From NCBI GenBank assembly GCA_023390175.1, contig JAEWDK010000020.1, positions 372,001-436,000 of the forward strand: a DNA stretch of 64,000 nucleotides, written 5' to 3'. Both the position numbers and the translations under genes were made by a program. How positions within the stretch are numbered: position 1 is the first letter of the stretch; every line of letters starts with the position of its first letter. The notes under the pieces were generated by a model, which saw nothing but the letters and a program-made list of their open reading frames with translations, made no database searches and was not told the origin of the DNA. The DNA is from Bacillota bacterium (lineage in GTDB: Bacteria; Bacillota; Clostridia; Oscillospirales; Acutalibacteraceae). Shown piece by piece: positions 26,801 to 34,580 of this stretch.

Positions 26801-29800
26801 ATCCGGACAGAGCCAGTTATTTTCCTTCGTGGAAAACTCCTGAAAAAACTGCCAGGTTCTGCGCGCAGTATCCAGAAGCAGCTCACTGTCCTGTGTTTTA
26901 TCCCTCGGGTAAAGCTTGTTTTCCGGCTGGCTGATTCGGTATGCGATTTCAAAGGCAATGCTCCAGTCGGCAATTACAATTGCTGTCAGAATTATTCCTG
27001 CGGGGTTCAAATATCCCGTAAATAAAATGATTACAAGCGCAAGCGCCGGAAGAAAGGAGCTCCACATGGTAAGAAAATATCCTTTTCTGGTATTGACAAT
27101 GGAGGCATCCACCGCTTCCGCCGTATTCCAATGAAGCAGATTTTTTTTGCTGATAAAAATCCGATACAGAGTCCTGATAATTGCATCGGATGCGATATAA
27201 GCGCGGTAAGGAGTGATGGTAAACTCCAGGAATGCCCTTTCCACCATTACAGCAAGCTCCTGCAAGAAGCTTTTATAAACAAGTGCCAGCTTTGGCCGAA
27301 CCAGCTTCTGGTTAACCACTGCAAGCAGCAAAATCACCAGGTTAAATATATCGTTAAAGAAAACAAAGGGCAGCCAAAGATAATATGCTTTTGGTATCCA
27401 TGCCAGATTCAGCAATACAAACAGAGTCTTGCTCAGGGGAACCAGGCTTCTTCTTAAGTTGTCAAAGATTTTCCATTTTGACAGTGCGTGCAAGTTCCCC
27501 CCGTCGGGGGTCTTCTTCATAAATAAGCAGGGCAGCAGCTGCCAGTCACCGCGCAGCCAGCGGTGTTCCCTTTTGGTAAAGGATAAAACGCTGTTTGGAA
27601 AACTGTCCATAATTTTGGCTGTGCTGGAAAAAGCCGTTCGTGCATAGCAGCTCTCAAAAAGATCATGGCTGAGAATCCGGTTTTCCGGCACCTTATTTTG
27701 AAGCACCTTGTGAAAGGCTTTTATATCATAGATGCCCTTCCCGATATAAATTCCTTCGTTAAAAATATCCTGATAGATGTCCGATATTACGGTTCCATAA
27801 TGGGCAAGGCCCGATTCCCCTTCAAAGATTTTCGTAAATCTGCTGCCGTTCTTATCTACAATATGATTTCTGACCGAGGGCTGTATAATGACATAGCCCT
27901 CCTTCACCTTTTGCTTGGCAAGGTCCAAAATTGGTCTATTTAAAGGATGATCAATCAGTCCGACCAGTTTTGCGGCATTGTCACGGATCAGATTTGTATC
28001 CGCGTCCAGTGTAATCACATACCGGAAAGTGGTAAGAAGTTCCTGGTCGCAGTAAACGGAGGAAAAGGTGGTATTCTCCTTTCCTTCCCCATTTAAAATG
28101 GAATTAAACTCTTCCAGCTTTCCTCTCTTACGCTCCCATCCCATGTAACAGTTCTCCGCTTTATTCCATTTACGGCCGCGAAAGAACAGGGAGAAGCGCT
28201 GGTGTTCCGACGGATAAAGCTCATTCAGTTCCTTCATACGCGCGGTAAGAACACTTTCAATCACCCTGTCCTTCGACATGAACTGGTCCGGGGAATCCTC
28301 AAAATCAAGCAGCAATGCAAAGTAAAGGTTCGGCTGCTGGTTCGCCAGATAATGCTTTTGAAGACGATCCATGTACTCCAAACCCTGTTCCTTCGAAGAA
28401 ACGATAACCGGCATGACCACAAAGGTTCTTGCTTCCTCCGGTATTTCTTCCAGATAGTTCAGGGAAGGAATTTTCTTTGCTACAATTCTTCTGGTAAATA
28501 TAAAATTTGTGATCTCTATAGAAATGCCCATCAGCAGCGGCATCGCCGCCAGAAGGGTAATTACAGACCGGCCGGTACTCTGCAGCCCGCCAAGAGTTCG
28601 GAAAGCAAAGAGCAGGCAGGCGCTCAGTCCCGCAATCATAAGGAACAGGGCAAGGAAATAAAGGAAGCCCTTTACGTTCATTTTTTTTCTGATGCTTTTG
28701 GGGATCGGCTTTCCTAACGCTTTCGCTTTCAAAATGGGATAACCCTTACCCAAAAGATAGGTTCCCACATGATGGGAACCATGAAGATCCTCCCTCCCCT
28801 GTACCGCCAGTTCCAGGCAGTCCTTCGCTATCTTTTCTTCCGTCAGCCGGGAACGGAGCGACAATTTGACAATAACTCCGCGGTACATGCCCCTGGATTC
28901 CAGATCCATCTTTTGATAGACGCCGTCCGGATCCTGTGATAAAATCTGCTCCAGACAGGAATATTCCTGAAAGAATTTTTCCTCATCCACTTCATTGATA
29001 TCACGCAGGCTGACAATTAAAGTTCGGATGCTTGTTTCGAGAAAGGATTCAATCTTTCCTTCTTCCAGAAATATGCCGGAGGTCTTCATCGGTCTTCCTT
29101 GGGAAACAAAATGATATTTCAGATATTTTTGAATGGACGCCTCATCAAACGACATATTTTTCAGCAGATGTATTACATGGGCATGGAACGAGTGGTTCGG
29201 CCCTAAGTTATCCTCTATTTTGCAAAGCAGGGATGATATATCGGCCGGCCCCTGCTGATTTGCCAGCTTATCCCGGAGGAATTCTTCCGCCTTCGACTTT
29301 ACATCAACCATATGAAGAATTTCATCCGCGATTGCAATGATCTCTTCGAGAAGGCAAAAGCCCAGTATTTCCGGCAAGACCCAGATTTCTTTGTCCGTAA
29401 GCGGTATCTTCTGCTGATAAGCCCTCAGCATCACGGAAATATTTTCTTCACTCAGGTGCCCGCCGGAAAGAGATACCATCTTTTTTGCCACAACGTAAAT
29501 GCGGGGAAAGTTGCGGTATTCCTTTCCCTTCAGGACCGGCAATACGGCATAACCCGTTCCCGAGGCGGTCACTTTTTTAATTTCCCGGTACAGCATCTGG
29601 AAATTGTCAAAGAGCCAGCGCGCTGCCGGAATCAGGGAAATGATATCGGTGGGGACAGCTGAGATGCTGTTTCTGGTTTGATTCAGTTTTTTATAGGCGG
29701 CCTGATTGCGGTCATTCAGAACAAAGCTATATCCGGTCAGTCTGACCTGACCGTGGCTTTCTGCCAAATCAAGCATCTGCTTCTCCCACTCGCTCGGGCC

Positions 29801-29974
29801 CGGTTTGTCTTCTTCCGGAGAATAAACCGAAAAATTTATTTTCTTAGTAAAAAGTCTAATTCGGTAATACAGTATTAATAAAACAAAGCAGAACAATGAA
29901 ATCAGTATCAGTAAAACAGCCAGCAGAAGCGGTGAATTTATATAAAGCCTAATTTCTTTCCAGAAAATCTGCAA
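23858..29974 (-). CDS. Cyclic beta-1,2-glucan synthase, GT84 and GH189-type part (NdvB/ChvB-like)
   Basis: A 2038-residue membrane enzyme starting at TTG 29974 after GGGGGAG. Order: membrane segment at about 12-38; soluble region; membrane pair at about 435-490; GT84 glycosyltransferase with YVITLDADTNL (DxD near residue 658) and REHRWLRGDWQ near 805; further membrane segments at about 870-1000; then the glycoamylase-like cyclisation domain (SDKTSPTNIGLQF near 1072, VDSGNFLGHLVALKNG near 1138); then a beta-sandwich up to about 1900. Synthases of this family polymerise UDP-glucose into beta-1,2-glucan and cyclise it; Firmicute members are known. The missing GH94 region is encoded next door, and the two total about 2850 residues, the usual full length. 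No partner exporter is seen. Confidence 0.88.
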   Translation of the reverse strand: MQIFWKEIRLYINSPLLLAVLLILISLFCFVLLILYYRIRLFTKKINFSVYSPEEDKPGPSEWEKQMLDLAESHGQVRLTGYSFVLNDRNQAAYKKLNQTRNSISAVPTDIISLIPAARWLFDNFQMLYREIKKVTASGTGYAVLPVLKGKEYRNFPRIYVVAKKMVSLSGGHLSEENISVMLRAYQQKIPLTDKEIWVLPEILGFCLLEEIIAIADEILHMVDVKSKAEEFLRDKLANQQGPADISSLLCKIEDNLGPNHSFHAHVIHLLKNMSFDEASIQKYLKYHFVSQGRPMKTSGIFLEEGKIESFLETSIRTLIVSLRDINEVDEEKFFQEYSCLEQILSQDPDGVYQKMDLESRGMYRGVIVKLSLRSRLTEEKIAKDCLELAVQGREDLHGSHHVGTYLLGKGYPILKAKALGKPIPKSIRKKMNVKGFLYFLALFLMIAGLSACLLFAFRTLGGLQSTGRSVITLLAAMPLLMGISIEITNFIFTRRIVAKKIPSLNYLEEIPEEARTFVVMPVIVSSKEQGLEYMDRLQKHYLANQQPNLYFALLLDFEDSPDQFMSKDRVIESVLTARMKELNELYPSEHQRFSLFFRGRKWNKAENCYMGWERKRGKLEEFNSILNGEGKENTTFSSVYCDQELLTTFRYVITLDADTNLIRDNAAKLVGLIDHPLNRPILDLAKQKVKEGYVIIQPSVRNHIVDKNGSRFTKIFEGESGLAHYGTVISDIYQDIFNEGIYIGKGIYDIKAFHKVLQNKVPENRILSHDLFESCYARTAFSSTAKIMDSFPNSVLSFTKREHRWLRGDWQLLPCLFMKKTPDGGNLHALSKWKIFDNLRRSLVPLSKTLFVLLNLAWIPKAYYLWLPFVFFNDIFNLVILLLAVVNQKLVRPKLALVYKSFLQELAVMVERAFLEFTITPYRAYIASDAIIRTLYRIFISKKNLLHWNTAEAVDASIVNTRKGYFLTMWSSFLPALALVIILFTGYLNPAGIILTAIVIADWSIAFEIAYRISQPENKLYPRDKTQDSELLLDTARRTWQFFQEFSTKENNWLCPDNYQISMVEKVSDKTSPTNIGLQFLAILSARDLGFETLSATVEAVENLMETVQKMPKWKGHLYNWYHIQSLEVLSPAYISTVDSGNFLGHLVALKNGLLEQIDKPVYPDNFLSELRAAVKNSNDEIQLRTGNSAGNRLRDRYQKIGELIEEIAEIRKNLSERKLKPSADYRWTGYLMNLIDSTVREAEDLELKEENFSSYPALGRIAAKDNQPTNSMVSRVKTLSNQIDCILANVDFHFLFNEKRMLFHIGYHVSSHTPDDGCYDLMASESALTSFLAIAMGKVPLKHWYKLGRPLTIVKGIPCFVSWSGTMFEYLMPNLVFKEYEGSVYAQTSRAAVLQQMQYAKEAAIPWGISESQYYRFDLNSNYQYKAFGVPKIRLQPVRRNSLVVAPYATMLALDVAEEECMSNLKRLKELGAFGAYGFYESVDFNVPNSVELKPYCIVKSYMAHHQGMNLAAINNYLNGGILRERFHAEMMIKASEVLLEEKRQSYLISIARHGYTVKIGRPLFKEDIYSNRSVNSTGVNSPVVNYLSNGKYSLMITSDGDGFSKYEDRMLYRWRPDIYADTGNYIYIKDLNQGKLWSAAYHPTRTEPEDYQVVFCPHQAEFKRRDGDISSDMIVSLDADHNFEIRKVTLTNHGNKEKRLEVTSYLEVVDDTYPAELSHPAFNKLFLESEYLEEQEIFLTKRRRKNQDDNPYVMHMVRTGTKLCKKLEYENDRKHFIGRNNTPENPDSVVNSTDFFNHSGFCNDPIMSLRVQICIGAGETACISFITGVCDSKEEAIKIAGELNVSYRIDDALEKFRLQKNLELKYLEITRTQLDAFQNLISPVFYAAGSYRGPNENIRRNFMDQSFLWKFGVSGDHPILLLMVRSIEEERIVKDVLKAYEYLRINHVMVDLIILIDSKSGYLQEVDELINDMTSSLRIYDSASEKPSFFTLHTYEMKPAEIDLLYTAARVVFSEKTGIYFTNTKENLYELLENY

Positions 29975-30147
29975 TGGAAGCTCCCCCCTATTTAAGAAAT
30001 CTCCGCATATGGCGGTATCTCTTTACAGATAGTTTGTCTGTTTTTCCATAAAAAATAGCACAATATTGGCTTTTTATTAATTTTCTGTTAGCCTTATAAA
30101 ATTTATAGGAACTCCGTGGCCCTGCGGGCGATTAAGTTTTTTAAATT
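29975..30147. other. Promoter-side intergenic DNA of the glucan synthase gene
   Basis: AT-rich DNA between the synthase start and the large hairpin at 30148-30203; with that hairpin and the following 135 bases it makes up the 364-base gap to the DUF1801 gene. It should hold the synthase promoter. No gene, repeat or riboswitch was recognised. Confidence 0.4.
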
Positions 30148-30203
30148 TTCATAAAGAAAGGAGCGTAAAAGCAAAATTGCTTTTACGCTCCTTTCTTTAT
30201 GAA
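30148..30203. terminator. Long hairpin, probable bidirectional terminator
   Basis: A 27-bp uninterrupted stem (30148-30174 with 30177-30203) with only two unpaired bases. Its position downstream of the leftward DUF1801 gene and upstream of the synthase promoter fits termination of the former. The stem is much longer than a usual terminator. Confidence 0.7.
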
Positions 30204-30338
30204 TTATTTTCAACGATTCACAATTGTATGGAAGGATGGGCTCATTTTGATGTTTGGTCTGTGCTTTTCTCTTTGTCCGTTCGCAGGAATATCGATACGG
30301 CATTTTTCAATTTTATCTGTGCCGTGGAACAAGCCGAT

Positions 30339-30992
30339 TCAGCTCCTGGCGTTGTACGCCATACCCATATAGGCATCGCCCGATTGCAATTCTTCAAGCA
30401 TCTGGGCGAGCCGTTTTTGGCAGGTTTCCTCCCGCTTGCCGCGCGTAATCCACCCGATATAATCATTCTGCTGATAGGGCGGTCTGGCACGATATCGTCC
30501 CCACAGGCTACTCCGGTCGAGAGCGGCAGAGATGAAGTCCGGCATTGGGTACCGTTCCCGTGCTGTCGGTTCGGCGTAAGCGGATACTCCGCTCTTTGCC
30601 TGTTCCACGCGCCAGCGCACAATGTCCGCGATTAACCGGTGGTTAATCGGCTGATCAAGCGGAAGCTGAATCGAGCCCTTACTTGTTTTATAGCTTGCCA
30701 GCCGCTCTGCAAACACACCCACCGCTTCGCCGCCTGGGTAAATCCCGATATGGTTTTTGAACGCCGCAAAGTGGACAATATTTTCACCCTGCCAGAATGT
30801 CGGCATTTGCCACGAGATTTTCTCTGTTGCGTTCGGCGCGGCAGCGCGGATTGTTTTGCGGACGGCTTGGAGGGGCGGCTGAACTTCCACAGGCTGGTCA
30901 GCGATGTAATCGTCGATGGTAATGATTTTACCGCAGAAATGACTTTGCTCCGCATTTTTGAATTCCCGTCCGCATTTTGGACATTTCCACAT
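30339..30992 (-). CDS. DUF1801/YdeI-like protein with N-terminal zinc ribbon
   Basis: A 217-residue soluble protein. The N-terminus WKCPKCGREF...HFCG is a small zinc ribbon (three Cys plus His/Cys). It is followed by a DUF1801 domain (TIDDYIADQPVEVQPPLQAVRKTIR, ISWQMPTFWQGENIVHFAAFKNHIGIYPGG), then a YdeI/OmpD-type C-terminal segment (MPDFISAALDR...YIGWITRGKREETCQKRLAQMLEEL). DUF1801 proteins resemble frataxin-fold or SRPBCC-adjacent small proteins; no reaction is known for them. It is 12 bases downstream of the Imm-5-like gene and probably co-transcribed with it. Confidence 0.85.
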   Translation of the reverse strand: MWKCPKCGREFKNAEQSHFCGKIITIDDYIADQPVEVQPPLQAVRKTIRAAAPNATEKISWQMPTFWQGENIVHFAAFKNHIGIYPGGEAVGVFAERLASYKTSKGSIQLPLDQPINHRLIADIVRWRVEQAKSGVSAYAEPTARERYPMPDFISAALDRSSLWGRYRARPPYQQNDYIGWITRGKREETCQKRLAQMLEELQSGDAYMGMAYNARS

Positions 30993-31004
30993 AACAGCAC
31001 CTCC

Positions 31005-31538
31005 TCAGCAAGTCCATTTAATTTTCGCCGGATTAGGCTCGTCTTCGACTGCCACGGCATGCAAAGCCGCTGTCATATCGGCGCAAACTTCCTCGGCGAT
31101 TTTATTATATACTTCGGCGGTCTCGTTTAGCCCGACACGGTCATAGGCTACCGCCGCTGCACCGTAGAAGCAAATCCCAATGGAGTGCGACAGCGTATGA
31201 ACAACCGCAGCGCCTTGCCCACAGGCGCGAGCCGCCGCCTGCGCGGCGGGGTCCGCGTCAAGTTCGCGGGCTGCGGCGTGGCATTCATTCAGAATGATGT
31301 TTTTGACCACGGGAAATTTTATTTTTCCGGCAAGGTAGTCACGGGCTGCATTCAGCGCGTTTCGCGGGCGATTGTCGTTTGGGCAATGCTTCTCAAATAT
31401 TGGGAGAATATTTGCCTCGGCGTAGCTGATACACCAATTGCAGATTGTCATCTTGCTCTGAGTGTCAATCAGGCGCATAAGCGCTACCGTTGACGGAGCA
31501 TTCACATTGCAGAGCATTTTGCGAAGTTTCTTTGTCAT
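31005..31538 (-). CDS. Imm-5-like putative immunity protein
   Basis: A 177-residue helical protein resembling the Imm-5-like family found in Firmicutes: RKMLCNVNAPSTVALMRLIDTQSKMTICNWCISYAE near the start, RPRNALNAARDYLAGKIKFP near 60, and AAQAAARACGQGAAVVHTLSHSIGICFYGAAAVAYDRVGL near 110. The family was named from proximity to polymorphic toxins, but many copies stand alone as here. No toxin gene is adjacent. GGAGGTTAC just before the ATG is a good ribosome site. It may instead be an unrelated helical protein. The 225 bases upstream contain no recognised gene. Confidence 0.7.
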   Translation of the reverse strand: MTKKLRKMLCNVNAPSTVALMRLIDTQSKMTICNWCISYAEANILPIFEKHCPNDNRPRNALNAARDYLAGKIKFPVVKNIILNECHAAARELDADPAAQAAARACGQGAAVVHTLSHSIGICFYGAAAVAYDRVGLNETAEVYNKIAEEVCADMTAALHAVAVEDEPNPAKIKWTC

Positions 31539-31763
31539 AAGTAACCTCCAGCTTTCTCGTCATCCGTGTCACCGCATAGAAATTGACCTGAACCATTTGT
31601 TTCCAAGACTTTATGCCCGCTCAAGCAAGCAACAGACCTCTGTATGCCTTGAACAGTCAAAAAAGATGCCGCTTAAAGCTGGTAGGGCTTTGGCGGCAGA
31701 GTGTTTTTCAAAAAGATAGTTAAATTTTTTCAAAAAAGAAGAATACGATGTAATATTTCCAAC

Positions 31764-32126
31764 TTATATTTTTACCGATGGAGGGAAACTTTGATTTAGG
31801 TTTTCTGCTCCCCATTCACATAATTGTTCCAAGACTGGTAATAGAGTTTCAGCTTTATCTGTAAGACTGTACTCGACTTTAGGGGGAACTTGAGGATACT
31901 CTTTCCGTCTCACCATGCCATCTGCTTCCAATTCTTTAAGTTGTGAACTCAATGTTTTAAAAGTAATAGTCCCTATTCGTCTTTTCATATCATTAAAGCG
32001 AACGGGTTGGTTTTCTGCCAGGAGGTAAATAATAAGCATTTTCCATTTACCACCAATTACTGACAATGTATAACCAAAAGGCGTCTCGTGAATATTACCT
32101 TTTTCTTTATAATCAGCCATGCTCAT
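31764..32126 (-). CDS. HxlR-family transcriptional regulator
   Basis: A 120-residue winged-helix protein: TPFGYTLSVIGGKWKMLIIYLLAENQPVRFNDMKRRIGTITFKTLSSQLKELEADGMVRRKEYPQVPPKVEYSLTD. The frame is open 22 codons further up, but that ATG overlaps a consensus -10 (TATAAT, complement 32191-32196, with TTTACT 17 bases away), so translation must begin downstream; the ATG at 32126 follows AAAGGA by ten bases. HxlR proteins such as YodB and HypR sense electrophiles or disulfide stress. This one has one Cys, near the C-terminus, so classical N-terminal thiol sensing is not supported. It is divergent from the RidA-like gene, its likely target. Confidence 0.88.
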   Translation of the reverse strand: MSMADYKEKGNIHETPFGYTLSVIGGKWKMLIIYLLAENQPVRFNDMKRRIGTITFKTLSSQLKELEADGMVRRKEYPQVPPKVEYSLTDKAETLLPVLEQLCEWGAENLNQSFPPSVKI

Positions 32127-32190
32127 ATCTACACTATCCTTTCTGGTAGTACCTATCAAAAAAGTGCGTACTGGTTTTTTGTTTGCTTTC

Positions 32191-32219
32191 ATTATATACT
32201 GATCCTACTTTAAAGTAAA
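32191..32219 (-). promoter_or_regulatory. hxlR promoter overlapped by a 12-bp palindromic operator
   Basis: On the minus strand TTTACT (complement 32214-32219) and TATAAT (complement 32191-32196) are 17 bases apart. The perfect dyad TACTTTAAAGTA (32206-32217) covers the -35 edge and the spacer. It resembles the TACT-n-AGTA sites of HxlR-type regulators, so autorepression and control of the divergent RidA-like gene are likely. Confidence 0.65.
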
Positions 32220-32231
32220 GGAGAGCAAAAA

Positions 32232-32615
32232 ATGGCTAATGTTAAAACCTACAATCATGATCTTTGGGATCACGGTATTACGCAAGGTTACAGTATCAAC
32301 GGCAGCATCTACATTTCGGGACAATTCTCCCACGATATGAAGGGCGCGTTCATTGGCGAGGGCGATATCGAAGCACAGACCCGGCAGACACTGGAAAATC
32401 TCGATCGCGTACTGGCGGGATTTGGTGTCACGAAGTTCAACCTCGCTTATGTGGAGATCTATCTAACAAACGCGCAAGAGCATTCTGAGCCAGTCATCCA
32501 GCTGTTTAAAGAATACGTTGGACGACATCGGCCCGCCGGCAGTCTCATCGGTGTGACTAGCCTATCGTCACCTGAGCAACTAATCGAAATCAGCGCCTTC
32601 GCACATACGGACTAA
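32232..32615 (+). CDS. RidA/YjgF-family protein lacking the catalytic arginine
   Basis: A 127-residue Rid-superfamily protein: GYSINGSIYISGQFSHD, EAQTRQTLENLDRVLAGFGVTKFNLAYVEIYLTN, HRPAGSLIGVTSLSSPEQLIEISAFA. In true RidA enamine/imine deaminases the PARS/PART motif carries the Arg that binds the substrate carboxylate; here the segment reads PAGS, so Arg is replaced by Gly. That places it in one of the Rid subfamilies with unknown activity. It starts at ATG 32232 after AAAGGAGAG and is divergent from an HxlR regulator with a shared operator. A hairpin terminator follows. Confidence 0.88.
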   Translation: MANVKTYNHDLWDHGITQGYSINGSIYISGQFSHDMKGAFIGEGDIEAQTRQTLENLDRVLAGFGVTKFNLAYVEIYLTNAQEHSEPVIQLFKEYVGRHRPAGSLIGVTSLSSPEQLIEISAFAHTD

Positions 32616-32635
32616 CCCAGCAACTATAATCGCTT

Positions 32636-32662
32636 AAGAAGCCGCCTGCACGGCGGCTTCTT
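32636..32662. terminator. Bidirectional hairpin terminator
   Basis: An 11-bp perfect stem (32636-32646 with 32652-32662) and a five-base loop, flanked by A and T bases, directly after the RidA-like gene and before the end of the small leftward gene remnant. Confidence 0.75.
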
Positions 32663-32664
32663 TG

Positions 32665-32879
32665 TTAGGTTCGCCTTTCATGGACATCCTCATAGATATA
32701 TTCCGCAAGGCCGCGGTCGTTTTCAAAGTGCCGGTTGTCTTTGGCGATGGCAGCGAAGATAGCATCCTCGCACGCCACGGCCTCCGCAGAAGTGATTTTC
32801 TCCAGAGTATCATCCATTCGCGCTCGTCATATTTATTTTTGGGGTAAGTGATGATCTTCAGAGGGAAAAAGATTCGCAT
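32665..32879 (-). pseudogene. Small unrecognised gene, apparently frameshifted
   Basis: Two frames on the minus strand look coding. The downstream one (complement 32665-32817) reads MDDTLEKITSAEAVACED followed by 32 further residues, ending DVHERRT at a TAA. It has the charged, helical composition of a real protein but no ribosome site before its ATG and a TGA four codons upstream. The upstream one (complement about 32818-32879) reads MRIFFPLKIITYPKNKYDER and then shifts into nonsense. Joining the two with a one-base correction near 32817 gives about 70 continuous residues. I recognise no family. It may be a decayed fragment of a larger gene. Confidence 0.4.
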
Positions 32880-33133
32880 CCTTTCATTTGCAATTTGTTT
32901 TCCGCCAGTCTTTTTTCAGGCTGCATCAGGCAATAAAAAAAGAGGCATCAGAATTTTTGGTTCCAATACCTTTGGCTTTACCTCTGTAGAATTTGTGTGT
33001 TTAGGAAGTCATTCTCAAAACTCCGAATGTCATCTATAAAAACCCCTAAAAATCGGGCCCCAAAATCCACTTTTTAACTTAATTTTTGCCCATTTTTTGC
33101 TCCAAAACCACAACACCTTATGGTAAACCCGTC

Positions 33134-34336
33134 TTATTTTTCCTTCTGACCACAATACGTCATCAGTATCACGGTCTCCACGTGCTCCGTATGAGGAAAC
33201 ATATCGACGGGCTGAATTTTCTCTACCCGATATCCATGGGCGGTCAAATACAGCAAATCCCTTTCCTGTGTTTCGGGGTTGCAGGAAATATACACGATTT
33301 TTTTCGGCGATAGCTTTACCAGCGATTTCAGGAACTTTTCATCACTGCCGGCCCGCGGCGGGTCCATGAATACCACGTCCGCACGTTCCTTTTCTTCTGC
33401 CATGGCACTCATAAATTCGCCAGCGTCCGCTGTGTGAAAGTATGCGTTTTTTATTCCGTTGCGGCGTGCATTTGCAATCGCGTCATGCACTGCGTCCTTG
33501 TTTAATTCCACCCCGATAACATTCTTTGCATGACTGCTGGCGGTCAGTCCTATCGTTCCGATACCGCAGTAAGCATCAATTACCGTTTCGGTACCCGTAA
33601 GCGCCGCATATTCCATCGCCTTGCCGTAAAGCACCTCCGTTTGCACCGGGTTAACCTGATAAAAAGACTTTGCCGATATGCGAAACGTGCATCCGCACAG
33701 TTTGTCCTCGATAAATCCCGGCCCGTACAGCACCTTTTCCGTTTCACCCAATACAATGCTCGTATGGCGGGCGTTCACGTTCAGCACCACCGTTGTAATT
33801 TCAGGATGTGCTTCACGCAGTGCTCGGATAAAATTGTTCTTTGCAGGCAGTACCGGTGATGTCATCACCAGCACCACCATCACTTCGCCTGTTGAAAACC
33901 CCCGCTTTACCAGCACATGGCGTAAAAGTCCGCGCCGCGATACCTCGTCGTACGGTTCCATTCGAAAACTTTTCATAAGGCGCCGAATGGTTACAATAAT
34001 CCGGTCGGCTGTTTCATCCTCGATCAGGCACGAATCGACCGGCACAATCTTATGCGTGTTCTTCTGATAGATTCCCGATATGATCTGCTTTTTCCGGTCC
34101 AGCGCAAACGCCGCCTGTACCTTGTTCCGGTAGTGATACGGGTGCTCCATTCCGATGATGGGTTCCACCCGGTGAAACTTTCCCAGCGCGCACTCCACCT
34201 TTGCCTGCTTCCACTCCAGCTGCTGCGGATAGCTCATATTCTGCAGCTGGCATCCCCCGCACTCCCGGTGCAGCGGACACTGTTCCGGGTTTTGCGCCGG
34301 GTGGGATTTTTGGGGCTCGCTTGTCAACTGTGTCAT
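33134..34336 (-). CDS. 23S rRNA (uracil-C5)-methyltransferase, RlmD/RumA family
   Basis: A 400-residue SAM-dependent RNA methyltransferase. The N-terminal Fe-S cysteines are CPLHRECGGCQLQNMSY with a further Cys (VDSCLIED) near residue 100. SAM motif I is DAYCGIGTIGL, motif IV DPPRAGSDEKF, and the catalytic Cys lies in VYISCNPETQERDL. The protein lacks the N-terminal TRAM RNA-binding domain of E. coli RlmD, so is shorter than the usual 450 or so residues; this TRAM-less form occurs in Clostridia. It methylates C5 of a uridine in 23S rRNA; whether it matches U1939 or U747 cannot be told. It is monocistronic. Confidence 0.9.
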   Translation of the reverse strand: MTQLTSEPQKSHPAQNPEQCPLHRECGGCQLQNMSYPQQLEWKQAKVECALGKFHRVEPIIGMEHPYHYRNKVQAAFALDRKKQIISGIYQKNTHKIVPVDSCLIEDETADRIIVTIRRLMKSFRMEPYDEVSRRGLLRHVLVKRGFSTGEVMVVLVMTSPVLPAKNNFIRALREAHPEITTVVLNVNARHTSIVLGETEKVLYGPGFIEDKLCGCTFRISAKSFYQVNPVQTEVLYGKAMEYAALTGTETVIDAYCGIGTIGLTASSHAKNVIGVELNKDAVHDAIANARRNGIKNAYFHTADAGEFMSAMAEEKERADVVFMDPPRAGSDEKFLKSLVKLSPKKIVYISCNPETQERDLLYLTAHGYRVEKIQPVDMFPHTEHVETVILMTYCGQKEK

Positions 34337-34486
34337 AGAGTACGCTCCGTTTCCTTTTATCCTGTGGTTTTCAACAGCGCCTTGCGCTTATTCCGTTTAT
34401 CGGTTCCACATTATATCATTTCTGTTCAATTACTATTTTTTTGATATAAGTTATTGTCTTGATTTATTATAGCATATGTCCAACAA

Positions 34487-34535
34487 AAAAGGCTATCTGC
34501 AAATTATCCTGAGGACAATTTGCAGACAGCCTTTT
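34487..34535 (-). terminator. Intrinsic terminator of the pyrimidine catabolic island
   Basis: A long stem (34487-34509 with 34513-34535, two mismatches, three-base loop). On the minus strand it ends in a T-run (complement of AAAAAA at 34485-34490), directly downstream of the M20 hydrolase gene. Confidence 0.85.
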
Positions 34536-34580
34536 GGCATTATGACGATATAAATTGTTATCACATGATCGGCGCCGGGT

